From positions 1,462,001 to 1,526,000 of the forward strand of contig NC_022041.1 in NCBI RefSeq assembly GCF_000444995.1: a DNA stretch of 64,000 nt, in the 5' to 3' direction. Of the stretch, positions 1 to 10,262 are shown piece by piece. Origin of the DNA: Paracoccus aminophilus JCM 7686 (GTDB lineage: Bacteria; Pseudomonadota; Alphaproteobacteria; Rhodobacterales; Rhodobacteraceae). Each line of letters opens with the position of its first letter. The first letter of the stretch is position 1. The translations under genes and the position numbers were made by a program. Below the pieces are notes generated by a model. It made no database searches. It saw only the letters and a program-made list of their open reading frames with translations, and was not told the DNA's origin.

Positions 1-2950
1 CGAGGTCTCGCGGCCGATCGAAGAAGCGCTGAATGCGCTCTCGGGGCTCGATGATCTCTCTTCGACCTCTTATGAGGGCACCTCGGTCGTCGTGGCCCAG
101 TTCAAGCTGTCGATTGATGGCATGACGGCGGCGCAGGATGTCCGCGACCGCGTCGCGCCTTTGGAGGGCAGTTTCCCCAAAGGCGTCGAGAAGCCGGTGA
201 TCCAGCGCTTCAACCCCTCGGATATGCCGATCCTCTCGATCGCGATCAGCTCGAGCGCACAGACCTTGCCCGAGCTCACGACCATCGCCGAACAGCGTAT
301 CGTCAAAAGTCTTGCCACCGTTGCGGGCGTGGGCCGTGCCCAGCTCGTTGGTGGTCAAAGCCGTCAGGTCGATATCCGCATGGACGACAGCCGGATGCGC
401 GCGCTTGGCATTGGCGCGGATGAGGTCGTGAACGCGTTGCGCGACGGCAACCAGAACCTGCCTGCGGGCAGCGTCGTCTCGCGTCTGACCGATCAGAGCC
501 TTCAGGTGCAGGGCCGGATCGAGCAGCCCGCCGATCTTCTCGATATGATCGTCGCCCGCCGCGGCGGCGCGCCGGTCTATCTGCGCGATGTGGCCCGTGT
601 GCTTGATGGGGCCGCCGATGCGACCAGCGCCGCGATCTATGACGGTCGCACCGCTCTGGCGGTCGATATCACCAAGACGCAGGACGCCAATACGGTCGCG
701 GTCGCCCACGCCGTCAAGGCGCGGATGGAGCAGCTCAATGCCGAGCTGGCCGGGCAGGGCGTCGAGATGCGCGTGGTCACCGACAGCTCGGTCTCGATTG
801 AGGAATCGGTCGAGGAGGTCCAGCGCACGCTGATCGAGGGCGCGGCGCTGGCCGTGGCCATCGTCTTCCTGTTCCTGAACTCCTGGCGCAGCACGGTCAT
901 CACCGGGCTGACGCTGCCGATCTCGATCATCGGCACGATTGCGGTCATTCATGTCATGGGCTTCACGCTCAACATGATGAGCCTTCTCGGCCTGACCCTG
1001 TCCATCGGCATCCTTGTCGATGACGCCATCGTCGTGCGCGAGAACATCACGCGACATCTGCAAATGGGCAAATCCCATATTCGCGCGGCGCTCGACGGCA
1101 CGAATGAGATCGGGCTCGCGGTGGTCGCGACCACGGCGACGATCATCGCGGTCTTCCTGCCGGTCGCGCTGATGGAAGGGATCATCGGCCAGTTCTTCTA
1201 TGAGTTCGGCGTCACCGTCTCGGCAGCCGTGCTGATCTCGCTTTTCGTGAGCTTCACGCTCGATCCGATGCTGTCCTCGGTCTGGTATGATCCGGATTCG
1301 CAGCCCAATGCCAAACGCGGGCTGATCGGGCGCGCGGTCGCGAAATTCGAGCATGGTTTCGACCGGCTGGGGCAGGGCTATCGCCATGTCATCACCTGGG
1401 TGCTGCGTCACCGCCTGGTCACCATGATCGGCACGACCGCGATTTTTATCGGCAGCCTGATGATGGTGCCGCTGGTCGGCGTCGAATTCGTCGCGGCCTC
1501 GGATGAGGGGCGGATGCAGGTCAAGATGACGACGCCGGTCGGCTCGTCTCTGGACTATACCACCGCGAAACTCGGGCAGGTCGAGGCGGCGCTGAAGGAA
1601 TTTCCCGAGGTGACGACGATCTATTCGACGATCAACACCGGCTCGGCCGAGGGCAAGAACAAGGCTGTGCTGCAAGTCGAGCTGACGCCGGCCAAAGACC
1701 GCAAGGAAACGCCGACGACGCTGGCCGAGCCCTTCCGCGAGCGGTTGTCGCGCATTGCCGGGATCACGACCTCGATCGCGGTCGGCGGGCTCGACGGGGG
1801 CGAAAGCCCGATCAAGGTCAGCGTTCTGGGCGACGACCGCGAGGTTCTCAACAAGATCGCCGCCGATCTGGCCGAGCGCATTCGCGGCGTCGCGGGCGCG
1901 GTCGATGTCGACACGAGCGCCGAGGCGCCCGCCCAGATCGTCTCGGTCCGGCTCAAGGGCGATGCGGCGAGCGATCTTGGCATCAACGTGCCCCAGCTTG
2001 GCACGACGCTGAACACGCTGGTCGGCGGGGCCAAGGTCACGAAATGGACCGATGCGGCGGGCGAAAGCTTCGACGTGGTGCTGCGCCTGCCGCTCGAACA
2101 GCGCGCCGATGCCGATATGCTGCGCGATCTGATGATCTCGACCGGGCGCACCGATGCCCGCGGCGAGCCGGTGATGGTGCGGCTCGATCAGGTCGCGGAT
2201 TTCGTGACCACCTCGACCGCCTCCGAGATCCGCCGCCTCGACCGCAGCCGCGAGGTGCTGATCACCGCCGATACCGCCGGTCGCCCGCTTGGCGATGTCA
2301 CCAGCGACATTCAGGCCCTGATCGACACGACCGAGCTGCCGCCGGGCTATCGGCTGAGCTTTGGCGGGCAATCCTCGGATATGGCCGAGACCATGGGCCA
2401 TATGGCGACGGCGCTGATCATGGCGGTGGTCTTCATCTATCTGGTGCTGGCCTCGCAATTCGGCAGCTTCCTGCAACCCATCGCGATCATGGCGGCGCTG
2501 CCTCTGTCGCTGATCGGGGTGATCCTTGGCCTGATGGTCGCGGGCAGCACGGTCAATATGTTCTCGCTCATCGGCTTCATCATGCTGATGGGTCTGGTGA
2601 CCAAGAACGGTATCCTGCTCGTGGATTTCGCCAATCAGGAGCGCAAGCGCGGCCTGCCCTTGACCGAGGCGTTGGTCAATGCGGGCGTGATCCGCTTCCG
2701 CCCGATCATCATGACGACGCTCGCCATGATCTTCGGCATGGTGCCGCTGGCGATTGCCGTGACCGGCGGGGGCGCGCAGCGCGCACCGATGGCCCATGCG
2801 GTGATCGGCGGGCTGATCAGCTCGACCATCCTCACGCTGGTGATCGTGCCGGTGATCCTGTCCTATATCGACAGCTTCACCCGGCGCATCTCGCGCTTCC
2901 TGCCCAAAGCGCCCGACGATCACCATGAGGCCGAAGAGCCAGCCGCCTGA
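1..2950 (+). CDS. RND-family multidrug efflux permease (AcrB/HAE1-like), 5' end outside window
   Basis: The open frame runs from the first base to TGA at 2948-2950, so the gene starts before the window and about 982 residues are visible. This is the inner-membrane proton/drug antiporter of a tripartite efflux pump. The segment [13 protein letters not shown] carries the adjacent aspartates of the proton relay in the TM4 region. The usual RND internal duplication is present: a second membrane half follows a second large periplasmic loop, with [13 protein letters not shown] and a [12 protein letters not shown] segment. The C-terminus is short and polar ([11 protein letters not shown]). The adaptor protein would be expected upstream, outside the window. 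The substrate cannot be told from sequence. Confidence 0.95.
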   Translation, partial: EVSRPIEEALNALSGLDDLSSTSYEGTSVVVAQFKLSIDGMTAAQDVRDRVAPLEGSFPKGVEKPVIQRFNPSDMPILSIAISSSAQTLPELTTIAEQRIVKSLATVAGVGRAQLVGGQSRQVDIRMDDSRMRALGIGADEVVNALRDGNQNLPAGSVVSRLTDQSLQVQGRIEQPADLLDMIVARRGGAPVYLRDVARVLDGAADATSAAIYDGRTALAVDITKTQDANTVAVAHAVKARMEQLNAELAGQGVEMRVVTDSSVSIEESVEEVQRTLIEGAALAVAIVFLFLNSWRSTVITGLTLPISIIGTIAVIHVMGFTLNMMSLLGLTLSIGILVDDAIVVRENITRHLQMGKSHIRAALDGTNEIGLAVVATTATIIAVFLPVALMEGIIGQFFYEFGVTVSAAVLISLFVSFTLDPMLSSVWYDPDSQPNAKRGLIGRAVAKFEHGFDRLGQGYRHVITWVLRHRLVTMIGTTAIFIGSLMMVPLVGVEFVAASDEGRMQVKMTTPVGSSLDYTTAKLGQVEAALKEFPEVTTIYSTINTGSAEGKNKAVLQVELTPAKDRKETPTTLAEPFRERLSRIAGITTSIAVGGLDGGESPIKVSVLGDDREVLNKIAADLAERIRGVAGAVDVDTSAEAPAQIVSVRLKGDAASDLGINVPQLGTTLNTLVGGAKVTKWTDAAGESFDVVLRLPLEQRADADMLRDLMISTGRTDARGEPVMVRLDQVADFVTTSTASEIRRLDRSREVLITADTAGRPLGDVTSDIQALIDTTELPPGYRLSFGGQSSDMAETMGHMATALIMAVVFIYLVLASQFGSFLQPIAIMAALPLSLIGVILGLMVAGSTVNMFSLIGFIMLMGLVTKNGILLVDFANQERKRGLPLTEALVNAGVIRFRPIIMTTLAMIFGMVPLAIAVTGGGAQRAPMAHAVIGGLISSTILTLVIVPVILSYIDSFTRRISRFLPKAPDDHHEAEEPAA

Positions 2951-2970
2951 GCCTCTGGCGTGACGACGAA

Positions 2971-3000
2971 AAAGGCCCGCCCCGAAACGGGCGGGCCTTT
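2971..3000. terminator. Bidirectional intrinsic terminator
   Basis: A perfect 12-bp stem (AAAGGCCCGCCC / GGGCGGGCCTTT) surrounds a 6-nt loop between two convergent genes. The A and T runs at the stem ends fit termination in both directions. Confidence 0.85.
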
Positions 3001-3043
3001 GATTGCCCTGTCCGGCGTTGAGGCCCCGTCGTCAGGCCCCGCG

Positions 3044-5791
3044 TTATTTTACATCGCTCAAGGGCAGATCATTCGCGGTCCAGGCCTCGAGCCCGCCCCG
3101 ATACCACGAGACCTTATAGCCCGCCGAGCCGATGCGCAGCGCCGCATTATAGGCCGCGCGATCTTGCAGCCCATCGCCAAAGACCACGATCGGCCGGCTC
3201 TTGTCGCCCTGGGTCAGCTCGTCAAGGAACGAGCTCACCCGACCTTGCAGGCTGTCGCTGAGACTGCCATCCGCGCCAATCCCCGGCACCATATCGGCCA
3301 GCGGCAGCGTCTTGACCGGCGAGGAGGCCCGGATGTCGAGGATCAGGAGGTTTTCGTTCTCTTTCAGAAGCTTGTAGAAATCGAGCGTCGTCACGGTATC
3401 GGCATAGGGGTTGCGCACCGGCGTCGGCCCCCGATAGGGCGAGGCAAAGAGCCGGGGGGTCTGGGGCACACCGCTGTCGGCCAGCTCGTCCAAAGCGTCC
3501 AGACGCAGATCGCCGCCGCTCTCGCCCGAGGCGGCTTTCGTCGCGCCGCCCGCGGGGCTCGCGCCAGCGCCATCGGAGGTTTTCGGCGCCGGGCTCCCGG
3601 ACCCGGCCGGGGTTTCATAGCCCTGATGCGTGCCCATTTCGATATCCGAGATCATCACGGCGAAATGCTCGATAATGTCATAGCACATCGTGATCTCGCC
3701 TTCGCGCGGCGCATACCAGGCATTGAGCTGGCCGCAATCGCGATAGGTGATGCGCAGCGGGCGGGGCAGGGCGTAAACCGTGCCAAGCCGGGTGTTGCTC
3801 ATCCGAAGCGCCTCGCCAAAGCCCTGCCGCACGAATTCGCCGATCTGACGTTTCGAGGGTTCAAACACCACCTCGATCGGCGCGCCGGGGGCATCGGCGG
3901 GCAGCTGGCCGCCCGGATCAAAGGTGCTGACCCGGGTATGGGGTGCAAGGATATTGGTCCAGGCGCGGTTTTGCTTCTGGAACTCGGATTCGCAGCGTTG
4001 CAGCGTCGATTCTTCCAGCCCGATCTTGGCCGCGAGATCCGCGAATTTGGCGGGAGCGGCACCATACATCACGCAGAACATATTGCGGAACCGCTTGAGA
4101 TCGGCGGTATGCTCGTCCTGCCAAGGCGTATCGGGCGCGCCGGCTTCTTCGGACAGCTTGCCGCTGTAATACCACGACAGCGCGGCATAGGTCGCCGAAT
4201 ATTGCGCCATATTATCAAGGGACTGATCGCCCGAAGGGAAGAGCAACGGATCGACCATCTGGAGCGCCGAATAGATATCGACGGCATCTTCCTCGGGGCC
4301 GGTCGAGGGCAATTCCAGCTCGCCGATCAGCGCATGGCCCAGCTCATGCATGAGGATCGATTCGGAAATGCCCATATAGGCGCCGATGGTGCGGTCATTG
4401 TCATAGCCAAAGCGCGGCAGCGGGCCGGTCAGATCGTCGCCCATCGAAAACTCGGGGCGGCGCTGGTCGTCGGCACCGGCGGTCGCGGGCGGCGATTGCG
4501 GCGTGCTGGTGCCCGAAATCGGGCCCGAAGTCAGATGGTGGAAACCGAAAGTGCCGCGATCGGCGGCAATCAGGCTGAAATCGCCGCCCATTGAGGGATC
4601 GTCGACAACCTCGGCGATCTTCGCGCCGTTGAGAAAGCCCGCCATGGCGGTGCCGATTTCGACCACGGCCAGCGTGTCATTGCCGTCAAGCTTGGCCACG
4701 CCCTTCAGCCGACCGACCTCATTTGCGCGGTTGGCCTCGTCAAAGCACAGGAACACCCCGTCGCCGGACAGGGTCACCTGCACGGTGCAACTGTTCTTAT
4801 TGCGCGGATTTTCCCAAAAAAGCCCCGCCGAAGCATAGCGGCTTTCGCCGTCGCTGCCCGGCGCGATCAGCCCGAGTTGCAGCTCGGTCACGCGACCCTC
4901 TGCGGTCACCTCGGGCAGGTTCAGCGCGAAAAGCCGCTCGTCGCCGCTCTCATTTTCATTGCCGGTCATATAGATCCCGTCCGAGCTTGCCTGAGTCCAG
5001 CCGCGCCGATCGGGCGTCCGGGCAAAGCTTTGCGCGAGCAGATCATCGCCGCCGGTCGCGGCAACCGGGCCAGATGCGGGCACCGTGTCGCTTGAGCTCG
5101 ACCCCGAGCCCGACCCAGCGCCCGAGGCCGAGGTCTCGGCCGGGGCGGAATCTTCCTCTTTCGGCACATAGGTGCTGAAATGCGACAGACCGAAAAGCCC
5201 GCGCCCCGAGGCCAGAACGCCCATTTCACCATTCATCGCCGGGCGGTTCTTGATCGTGCCCATTTCGAGGTCGTTGACCAGAAAGACCGCCTGGCCGTCG
5301 CGCTCGACGATTTGAAGGCGGTCCTTGCCGTCCAGTTTGACCGCATCCGCCGTCCAGCCGAGCTGGTCGACACTCAGGCCCGAGATACAGTTAAGCTCGG
5401 CCTCTTTCGAGGCGCGGGCTTCTAGAATGCAGGTCTCACCCTGATCGGCACCGCCCATCGTCATCGCGACCGAGGCATTGGGATCGTCGCTGCGGATGGT
5501 GAAGATCAGAAGCGACGAGCGCAGCGGTTTCGGCGGCGGGCCGGCCTGATAGCTCAGGGTTTGCGCGGTCTTCGCCCCGTCGAGATTGTCGAGAATCACC
5601 AGATCCTTCTCGTCGGTGATCTTCCAGCCTTCCGCTGGCGGCTTGCTCAGCGCCGGGCCAAGCTCGCCCAGATCATGCGCCTGCGCCATGCCGCCCCAGC
5701 ACGAACCGATCAGCGCGGCCAGCAGCGAAAGCCGGAAAACCGGGCGTTTCTGGGCGCGAACGGGCGGCTTTGCCCAAAGCTTGTCGATCAC
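3044..5791 (-). CDS. Exported DUF4344-type metallopeptidase with C-terminal cysteine-less rhodanese domain
   Basis: The protein has 915 residues and a GTG start with AAGGAG six bases upstream. Residues 17-38 form a signal peptide ending MAQA. Two similar beta-sandwich-like segments follow (about 60-210 and 285-425), joined by a Ser/Gly/Ala linker. Residues about 470-700 form a DUF4344-type putative metallopeptidase, with HELGH at 482-486 and a conserved-looking ITMCYDIIEHF near its end. After another low-complexity linker, residues 801-915 look like a rhodanese, most like the PQQ-associated CXXCW subgroup (NAALR, GYKVSWYRGG, LEAW). Glycine sits near residue 872 where the catalytic cysteine is expected, so it is probably not a sulfurtransferase. 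The gene stands alone. I read it as a periplasmic protein; its substrate is unknown. Confidence 0.75.
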   Translation of the reverse strand: MIDKLWAKPPVRAQKRPVFRLSLLAALIGSCWGGMAQAHDLGELGPALSKPPAEGWKITDEKDLVILDNLDGAKTAQTLSYQAGPPPKPLRSSLLIFTIRSDDPNASVAMTMGGADQGETCILEARASKEAELNCISGLSVDQLGWTADAVKLDGKDRLQIVERDGQAVFLVNDLEMGTIKNRPAMNGEMGVLASGRGLFGLSHFSTYVPKEEDSAPAETSASGAGSGSGSSSSDTVPASGPVAATGGDDLLAQSFARTPDRRGWTQASSDGIYMTGNENESGDERLFALNLPEVTAEGRVTELQLGLIAPGSDGESRYASAGLFWENPRNKNSCTVQVTLSGDGVFLCFDEANRANEVGRLKGVAKLDGNDTLAVVEIGTAMAGFLNGAKIAEVVDDPSMGGDFSLIAADRGTFGFHHLTSGPISGTSTPQSPPATAGADDQRRPEFSMGDDLTGPLPRFGYDNDRTIGAYMGISESILMHELGHALIGELELPSTGPEEDAVDIYSALQMVDPLLFPSGDQSLDNMAQYSATYAALSWYYSGKLSEEAGAPDTPWQDEHTADLKRFRNMFCVMYGAAPAKFADLAAKIGLEESTLQRCESEFQKQNRAWTNILAPHTRVSTFDPGGQLPADAPGAPIEVVFEPSKRQIGEFVRQGFGEALRMSNTRLGTVYALPRPLRITYRDCGQLNAWYAPREGEITMCYDIIEHFAVMISDIEMGTHQGYETPAGSGSPAPKTSDGAGASPAGGATKAASGESGGDLRLDALDELADSGVPQTPRLFASPYRGPTPVRNPYADTVTTLDFYKLLKENENLLILDIRASSPVKTLPLADMVPGIGADGSLSDSLQGRVSSFLDELTQGDKSRPIVVFGDGLQDRAAYNAALRIGSAGYKVSWYRGGLEAWTANDLPLSDVK

Positions 5792-5971
5792 TGTGGACTC
5801 CTTCTCCGACCGGACCTGCCTTTGCGCCCCTTGTGGAGCGTCAGCACCCAGTCAGATCCCCTCCGCGGCGCGCTCCCTAGATGACTTTTGCGCCGCGTTT
5901 TGACAATGCTTCCGCGACGCCAAATGATCATTTCCTCTTTGAGGTGCGGCCTTGCGGCCAAAGCCTGATCC

Positions 5972-6787
5972 TCAGAGGGGCCGCGTCACATAATGACGCC
6001 CGAGCGGCAGCATCATCGGCCGCCCCGAGGTTGGATCGGTGATAATGCGCGCCTCAAGCCCAAAGACCGCGCGCATGTTGTCCTCGGTCAGAACGATCTC
6101 GGGCGGGCCCGCGACATGCAGCCGCCCGGCGCGCAGCGCGATCAGGTGATCGGCATAACGCGCGGCAAGGTTGAGATCATGCAGCACCATCACGATGGTC
6201 GTGCCCCGGGCGCGGTTCAGATCGACCAGCAGATCCAGCACCTCGACCTGATGGTTGATGTCAAGAAAGGTTGTCGGCTCATCGAGCAGCAAAAGATCGG
6301 TCTCTTGCGCCAGCGCCATGGCGATCCAGACGCGCTGGCGCTGACCGCCCGAGAGCTCATCAACCGCGCGCTCGGCAAGTTCGAGCGTCTGGGTCACGCG
6401 TAAAGCCTCGGCCACAGCCTCGTCGTCCCGCTGGCTCCAGCGCGCGAGGAGGCCCTGATGGGGATGGCGGCCCCGGCTGACCAAATCGGCCACGGTGATC
6501 CCCTCGGGGGCAACCGGCGTCTGGGGCAAGAGCCCCAGCTTGCGTGCGAGCTCTTTTGCGGGGGTTTTGTAGATCGAGCGCCCGTCAAGCAGCGCCGCGC
6601 CCGCAAGCGGAGGCAAGAGCCGCGACAAGGCCCGCAGCAAGGTCGATTTCCCGCAGGCATTGGCGCCGACGATCGCGGTGATCTGGCCCGGCGGCAGGCT
6701 CAGATCCAGCGCCTCGATGATCGGACGCTGGCCATAGCCTGCCGAAAGGCCTTGCGCTGAAAGGGAATGTTGGGTCACGCGGGTCAC
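5972..6787 (-). CDS. Iron-siderophore ABC transporter ATP-binding protein (FepC/FecE-like)
   Basis: This is the 271-residue ATPase of a siderophore importer. Walker A (GANACGKST), the signature LSGGQRQR and Walker B (LLLLDEPT) are all present, and the length fits FepC/FhuC. I chose the GTG at 6787 because GGAGG lies six bases upstream and the codon overlaps the stop of the upstream permease gene (GTGA). A longer open frame upstream is a shadow of that permease gene. It is the last gene of a four-gene operon: binding protein, two permeases, ATPase. Confidence 0.93.
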   Translation of the reverse strand: MTRVTQHSLSAQGLSAGYGQRPIIEALDLSLPPGQITAIVGANACGKSTLLRALSRLLPPLAGAALLDGRSIYKTPAKELARKLGLLPQTPVAPEGITVADLVSRGRHPHQGLLARWSQRDDEAVAEALRVTQTLELAERAVDELSGGQRQRVWIAMALAQETDLLLLDEPTTFLDINHQVEVLDLLVDLNRARGTTIVMVLHDLNLAARYADHLIALRAGRLHVAGPPEIVLTEDNMRAVFGLEARIITDPTSGRPMMLPLGRHYVTRPL

Positions 6788-7830
6788 ACAGAGCCTCCGC
6801 CACGATTCACGCGGATAATCAGATAGATCAGATAGGGCGCGCCAAGCGCCCCGGTCACGACGCCGACCGGATAACGTCCGGGGAGCAGGTTCTGCCCCGC
6901 GAAATCCCCGGCCAGAACCAACAGCGCGCCGATCAGTGCCGCCGGGATCAGCGTCGAACCATTCTGGCCCAGAAGACGCGCGGCGATCGGGCCAGACAGG
7001 AAGGCCACGAAGGCAATCGGCCCGGTGATCGCGGTGGCGCAGGCGATGAGGGCCACCGCCGACAGGATCACGGTGATCCGCGTCCAACCGACCCTGACCC
7101 CCAAAGCGGCGGCGGAATCATCGCCCATGCGGATCGCCTCGAGATCACGGGCGCGGCTCAGGAGCAGCCCGCCAAAGACCGCCAGCGCGACCAGAAGCGG
7201 GGCGGATTGGTCAAGCTGGGCACCGTTGAGGCTACCGGTCAGCCAGCGCATCGCCTCTTGCAGGCTCCAGGCGGGCGCGCTCGACAGGATATAAGCGACA
7301 GCGCTGTTGAGCATGGCCGAGACGCCGATGCCCACGAGGATGAAGCGCGTGCCCGCCGCCTGACCTCGGGCCGAGAGCAGGAAGATCGCGAGCGCCACGC
7401 CAAGCCCCGCCACGACCGCAAGGATCTGGACCATGCGTCCGTCGAGCGACAAGACGACGATGGCAAAGACCGCCGCCGCGCTCGCGCCAGAGCTGATCCC
7501 GATGATGTCGGGGCTGGCCAAGGGGTTGCGCAGCAGGATCTGGAAGGCGGAACCGGCAAGGCCGAAGCAGAGCCCCGAGAGCACGGCAAGCGTCGCGCGC
7601 GGCAAGCGCAGCTCGGCCACGGTGAAGCTCACGCCGGGCAGATCATGGCCGCGCAGCACCTCAAGGACCAGTGCGGGCGGCACGAAGGACTGCCCGACCA
7701 TCAGGCTGAGCGCAAAACCCAGAGCGACCAGAAGCAGCAAAACGCCGAGGATGAGCTGACGACGACGGGCACGGCCACGGCGGTCCGCCGCGATCCAGCG
7801 CGCGCCGTCGGAGGGCGCAAGGGCGGTCAT
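6784..7830 (-). CDS. FecCD-family siderophore ABC permease, second subunit (FepG-like)
   Basis: This 348-residue membrane protein belongs to the BtuC/FecCD family, with about ten hydrophobic segments after a basic N-terminus (RRGRARRRQ). The family loop that contacts the ATPase is recognisable (AIRMGDDSAAALGVRV). The ATG at 7830 overlaps the upstream stop (ATGA), which fixes the start; an in-frame extension to 8028 is a shadow. It probably pairs with the neighbouring permease as a heterodimer. Confidence 0.93.
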   Translation of the reverse strand: MTALAPSDGARWIAADRRGRARRRQLILGVLLLLVALGFALSLMVGQSFVPPALVLEVLRGHDLPGVSFTVAELRLPRATLAVLSGLCFGLAGSAFQILLRNPLASPDIIGISSGASAAAVFAIVVLSLDGRMVQILAVVAGLGVALAIFLLSARGQAAGTRFILVGIGVSAMLNSAVAYILSSAPAWSLQEAMRWLTGSLNGAQLDQSAPLLVALAVFGGLLLSRARDLEAIRMGDDSAAALGVRVGWTRITVILSAVALIACATAITGPIAFVAFLSGPIAARLLGQNGSTLIPAALIGALLVLAGDFAGQNLLPGRYPVGVVTGALGAPYLIYLIIRVNRGGGSV

Positions 7831-8873
7831 ATCGCGCGGACCTTGTGACGCCGGGCGATCCAGATGAAGAAGGGCGCGCCGATCAGCGCCACCAGAACGC
7901 CAACACTGATCTCGCCCGGCCGGGCCAGCACGCGGCCCGCGACATCCGCGCCGATCACCAGCACCGCGCCACCAAGCGCCGAGAAGGGCAAAAGCCAGCG
8001 GTGGTCGATGCCGACAAGCTGGCGGCAAAGATGGGGCACGACCAGCCCGACAAAGCCAATCGGCCCGCAGACCGCCGTCACCCCGCCGCAGAGCAGGATC
8101 GCGCCAAGCGCGGCGCTCGCGCGGGCAAAGGCCACGGATTCACCAAGGCCCGCCGCCAGCTCATCGCCAAGCGCGAGCGAGTTCAGGCGCTTGGCCGAGA
8201 GCAGGCAGATCGCGAAACCTAAGGCGAGGAAGGGCACCACCGGCATGATCCGCGCCATGGTCGCGCCGCCGACGCTGCCGATCTGCCAGGCTTGCAATCC
8301 GCCCGCGATATCGCTGCGCGGCAAGACGATCGCGATCACCAGCGAGGACAGCGCAATCGAGGTCGCCGTCCCCGACAGCGCCAGCTTCAAGGGCGTGGCG
8401 CCGCCCCGACCGAGCGAGGCGATCGCATAGACGAAAACCGCCGCCACCGCCGCGCCAAGGATCGCGCTCCAGATATAGGCCTGCGCCGTGGCGATATTGA
8501 ACCAGGCGACCGCAATCACCACTGCCAGAGCCGCGCCGGTATTCACCCCGAGAATGCCGGGATCGGCAAGCGGGTTGCGGGTAATGCCCTGCATGACGGC
8601 TCCGGCAAGGCCCAGACCGGCCCCGGCGAGGGCCGCGAGCAGGGTGCGCGGCAGACGCGCGGCCACGGCGGCCTCGGCGATGGTCTCGGTCTGGCCATTC
8701 AGGGCGGCGATCACATCGGCCAAGGCGACCTGACGCACACCAATGGCCACCGACAGCCCGCAGAGCAGCACCAGAAGCCCGCTCAAGGCCAGCAGCGCCG
8801 TCAGCCGCCGGGCAGAGCCGGGCGCGCGGACCCGGGCGCGGTCCTGTTCCGTGAGCGCGAGGCGAAAACTCAT
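7827..8873 (-). CDS. FecCD-family siderophore ABC permease, first subunit (FepD-like)
   Basis: This 348-residue membrane protein has the typical FecCD features ARLPRTLLAALAGAGLGLAGAVMQ-like N-half and LALGDELAAGLGES coupling loop, and an IGFVGLVVPH segment. ATG overlaps the stop of the binding-protein gene (ATGA), so translation is probably coupled. With the next gene it forms the membrane channel of the importer. Confidence 0.93.
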   Translation of the reverse strand: MSFRLALTEQDRARVRAPGSARRLTALLALSGLLVLLCGLSVAIGVRQVALADVIAALNGQTETIAEAAVAARLPRTLLAALAGAGLGLAGAVMQGITRNPLADPGILGVNTGAALAVVIAVAWFNIATAQAYIWSAILGAAVAAVFVYAIASLGRGGATPLKLALSGTATSIALSSLVIAIVLPRSDIAGGLQAWQIGSVGGATMARIMPVVPFLALGFAICLLSAKRLNSLALGDELAAGLGESVAFARASAALGAILLCGGVTAVCGPIGFVGLVVPHLCRQLVGIDHRWLLPFSALGGAVLVIGADVAGRVLARPGEISVGVLVALIGAPFFIWIARRHKVRAI

Positions 8874-9949
8874 GGTGCGGGCGTGGCTTCCGCGCCGGAA
8901 GCGGCCTCGGCCTTTTGGGCGGCCTCGCCCAGACGAGCCACGTAATCGTCGAGCACCCAGGAAATCGACAGCGGCGTCGGGTTGGCGGCGGTGCCGAAGG
9001 CATCATTGGGCAAAAGCACCACCGCGCCCTTGGCAATCGCGGGCATATGCGAGAGCAGCGGATCGGCCTTGATCGCCTCCATCAACGGCGCGCCGCCATA
9101 GGTCACCAGCAGGTCGACATCGTCGAATGTGTCGATCCGCTCGGCGCTGACCTGACCGGAGAACTGACCGGGCTGCGAGGCCTCGATCACGCTTTTGGGC
9201 GAGGCAAGCCCCAGATCGCGGAAGAACTTCACCCGCGTGTCATTCTCGGTGTAAAAGCTCACCCGGCTCAGATCGGTGGTGTCGAGGTGGGTGATGAACA
9301 TCGCCGTCTTGCCCTTGAGCTCGGGATGGCGGGCCACGGCTGCGGCGATCTCGCCCTCAATCTTGCCGATCAGCGCCTCGCCTTCGGGCGCAAGCCCAAG
9401 CCCCGCGCTGTCGAGCCGGATCATCTCGCGCCAATCGGTCGCCCAAGGCGCCTCGGGATAGGCAATCGTCGGCGCGATGCGGCTGAGCATGTCATAATCC
9501 GAGGCGCGCAGACCGGAATAGGCGCCAAGAATGACATCGGGCTGGGTGGCTGCGACCGCCTCGAAGTCGATGCCATCGCCTTCATCGAAGAGGGTCGGGG
9601 TCTCTGCGCCAAGCTCGGCCAGACGCTTTTCGACCCAAGGCAAAAGCCCGTTGCCCTTCTCATCGGCGAAATTCGCGCGGGCAAAGCCCACCGGCACAAT
9701 GCCAAGCGCCAGCGGCACCTCGTGATTGGCCCAAGCGACCGTCGCCACGCGTTTGGGCTTTTGCGCGACCGTGGTGGTGCCAAGCGCATGGGGGATCGTC
9801 ACCGGAAAACCCTCATCGGCCTGGACCGGAGCAGGGCTCAGCGCAAGGCCCATCGCCAGCGCCAGCGGTGCGGTGACAGCGATGGCAGAAGGCGCGATCC
9901 TTGCGTCTTGAAGGGCGCGGCGCAGGGGCGGCAGCTGGAAAAGAGGCAT
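8870..9949 (-). CDS. Iron-siderophore ABC transporter substrate-binding protein (FepB/FecB-like)
   Basis: The protein has 359 residues. An unusually long N-terminal region of about 45 residues ends in a hydrophobic segment and VQADEG, which reads as a signal peptide. The mature part shows the class III binding-protein pattern: ALGTTTVAQKPKRVATVAW, then FEAVAATQPDVILGAYSG, and a late LLVTYGG. It would carry the ferri-siderophore from the outer-membrane receptor to the permeases. It is the first gene of the minus-strand operon and is divergent from the TonB receptor gene, with 313 bp between them that hold an inverted repeat. The siderophore is unknown. Confidence 0.92.
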   Translation of the reverse strand: MPLFQLPPLRRALQDARIAPSAIAVTAPLALAMGLALSPAPVQADEGFPVTIPHALGTTTVAQKPKRVATVAWANHEVPLALGIVPVGFARANFADEKGNGLLPWVEKRLAELGAETPTLFDEGDGIDFEAVAATQPDVILGAYSGLRASDYDMLSRIAPTIAYPEAPWATDWREMIRLDSAGLGLAPEGEALIGKIEGEIAAAVARHPELKGKTAMFITHLDTTDLSRVSFYTENDTRVKFFRDLGLASPKSVIEASQPGQFSGQVSAERIDTFDDVDLLVTYGGAPLMEAIKADPLLSHMPAIAKGAVVLLPNDAFGTAANPTPLSISWVLDDYVARLGEAAQKAEAASGAEATPAP

Positions 9950-10056
9950 CGCAAACGGGTTCCGGGGTAGTTGATGCTTTCACTTGGGTTTCCCCTGCCG
10001 CAGCGTGGGCGTCAAGGGATCGGGCGGGATTGCTGCGCCCTTCGAGGCGCTTTCCC

Positions 10057-10087
10057 GTAGATTCCGACAAAAACGATAGGAATCTAC
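10057..10087. promoter_or_regulatory. Inverted repeat, candidate operator between divergent siderophore genes
   Basis: GTAGATTCC at 10057-10065 and GGAATCTAC at 10079-10087 form a perfect 9-bp inverted repeat with a 13-nt A-rich centre. It lies between the binding-protein operon and the receptor gene. An AraC regulator or an iron regulator would be expected to act here. The core ATTCCGAC...GGAAT recurs upstream of the second iron operon at 45985. Confidence 0.55.
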
Positions 10088-10262
10088 AAGACGGCCCCCG
10101 CAACGCTCCTTAAAAGCGCGGATCAAGGTCCGGAGGGCTGCGGTTTCGGTCACGGACCGCCGCGCGCCCGCTGAAGACCACTCGACCCAAGCCACCGCCG
10201 CCACCGAAAGCATCCGCTGCGGAAGCCAATAAAAACAACAATTCAAGATCTGGAATCGCATC

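Noticed and set aside
2960..4594. 544-codon open frame on the plus strand opposite the metallopeptidase gene
   Set aside because: Arg/Gly/His-rich product with no family pattern, fully antisense to a gene with signal peptide and HELGH motif. Long antisense frames are common at this GC content.
7830..8028. Upstream extension of the second siderophore permease
   Set aside because: Arg/Pro-rich text that is an out-of-frame reading of the first permease gene. The ATG at 7830 with ATGA overlap is the natural start.
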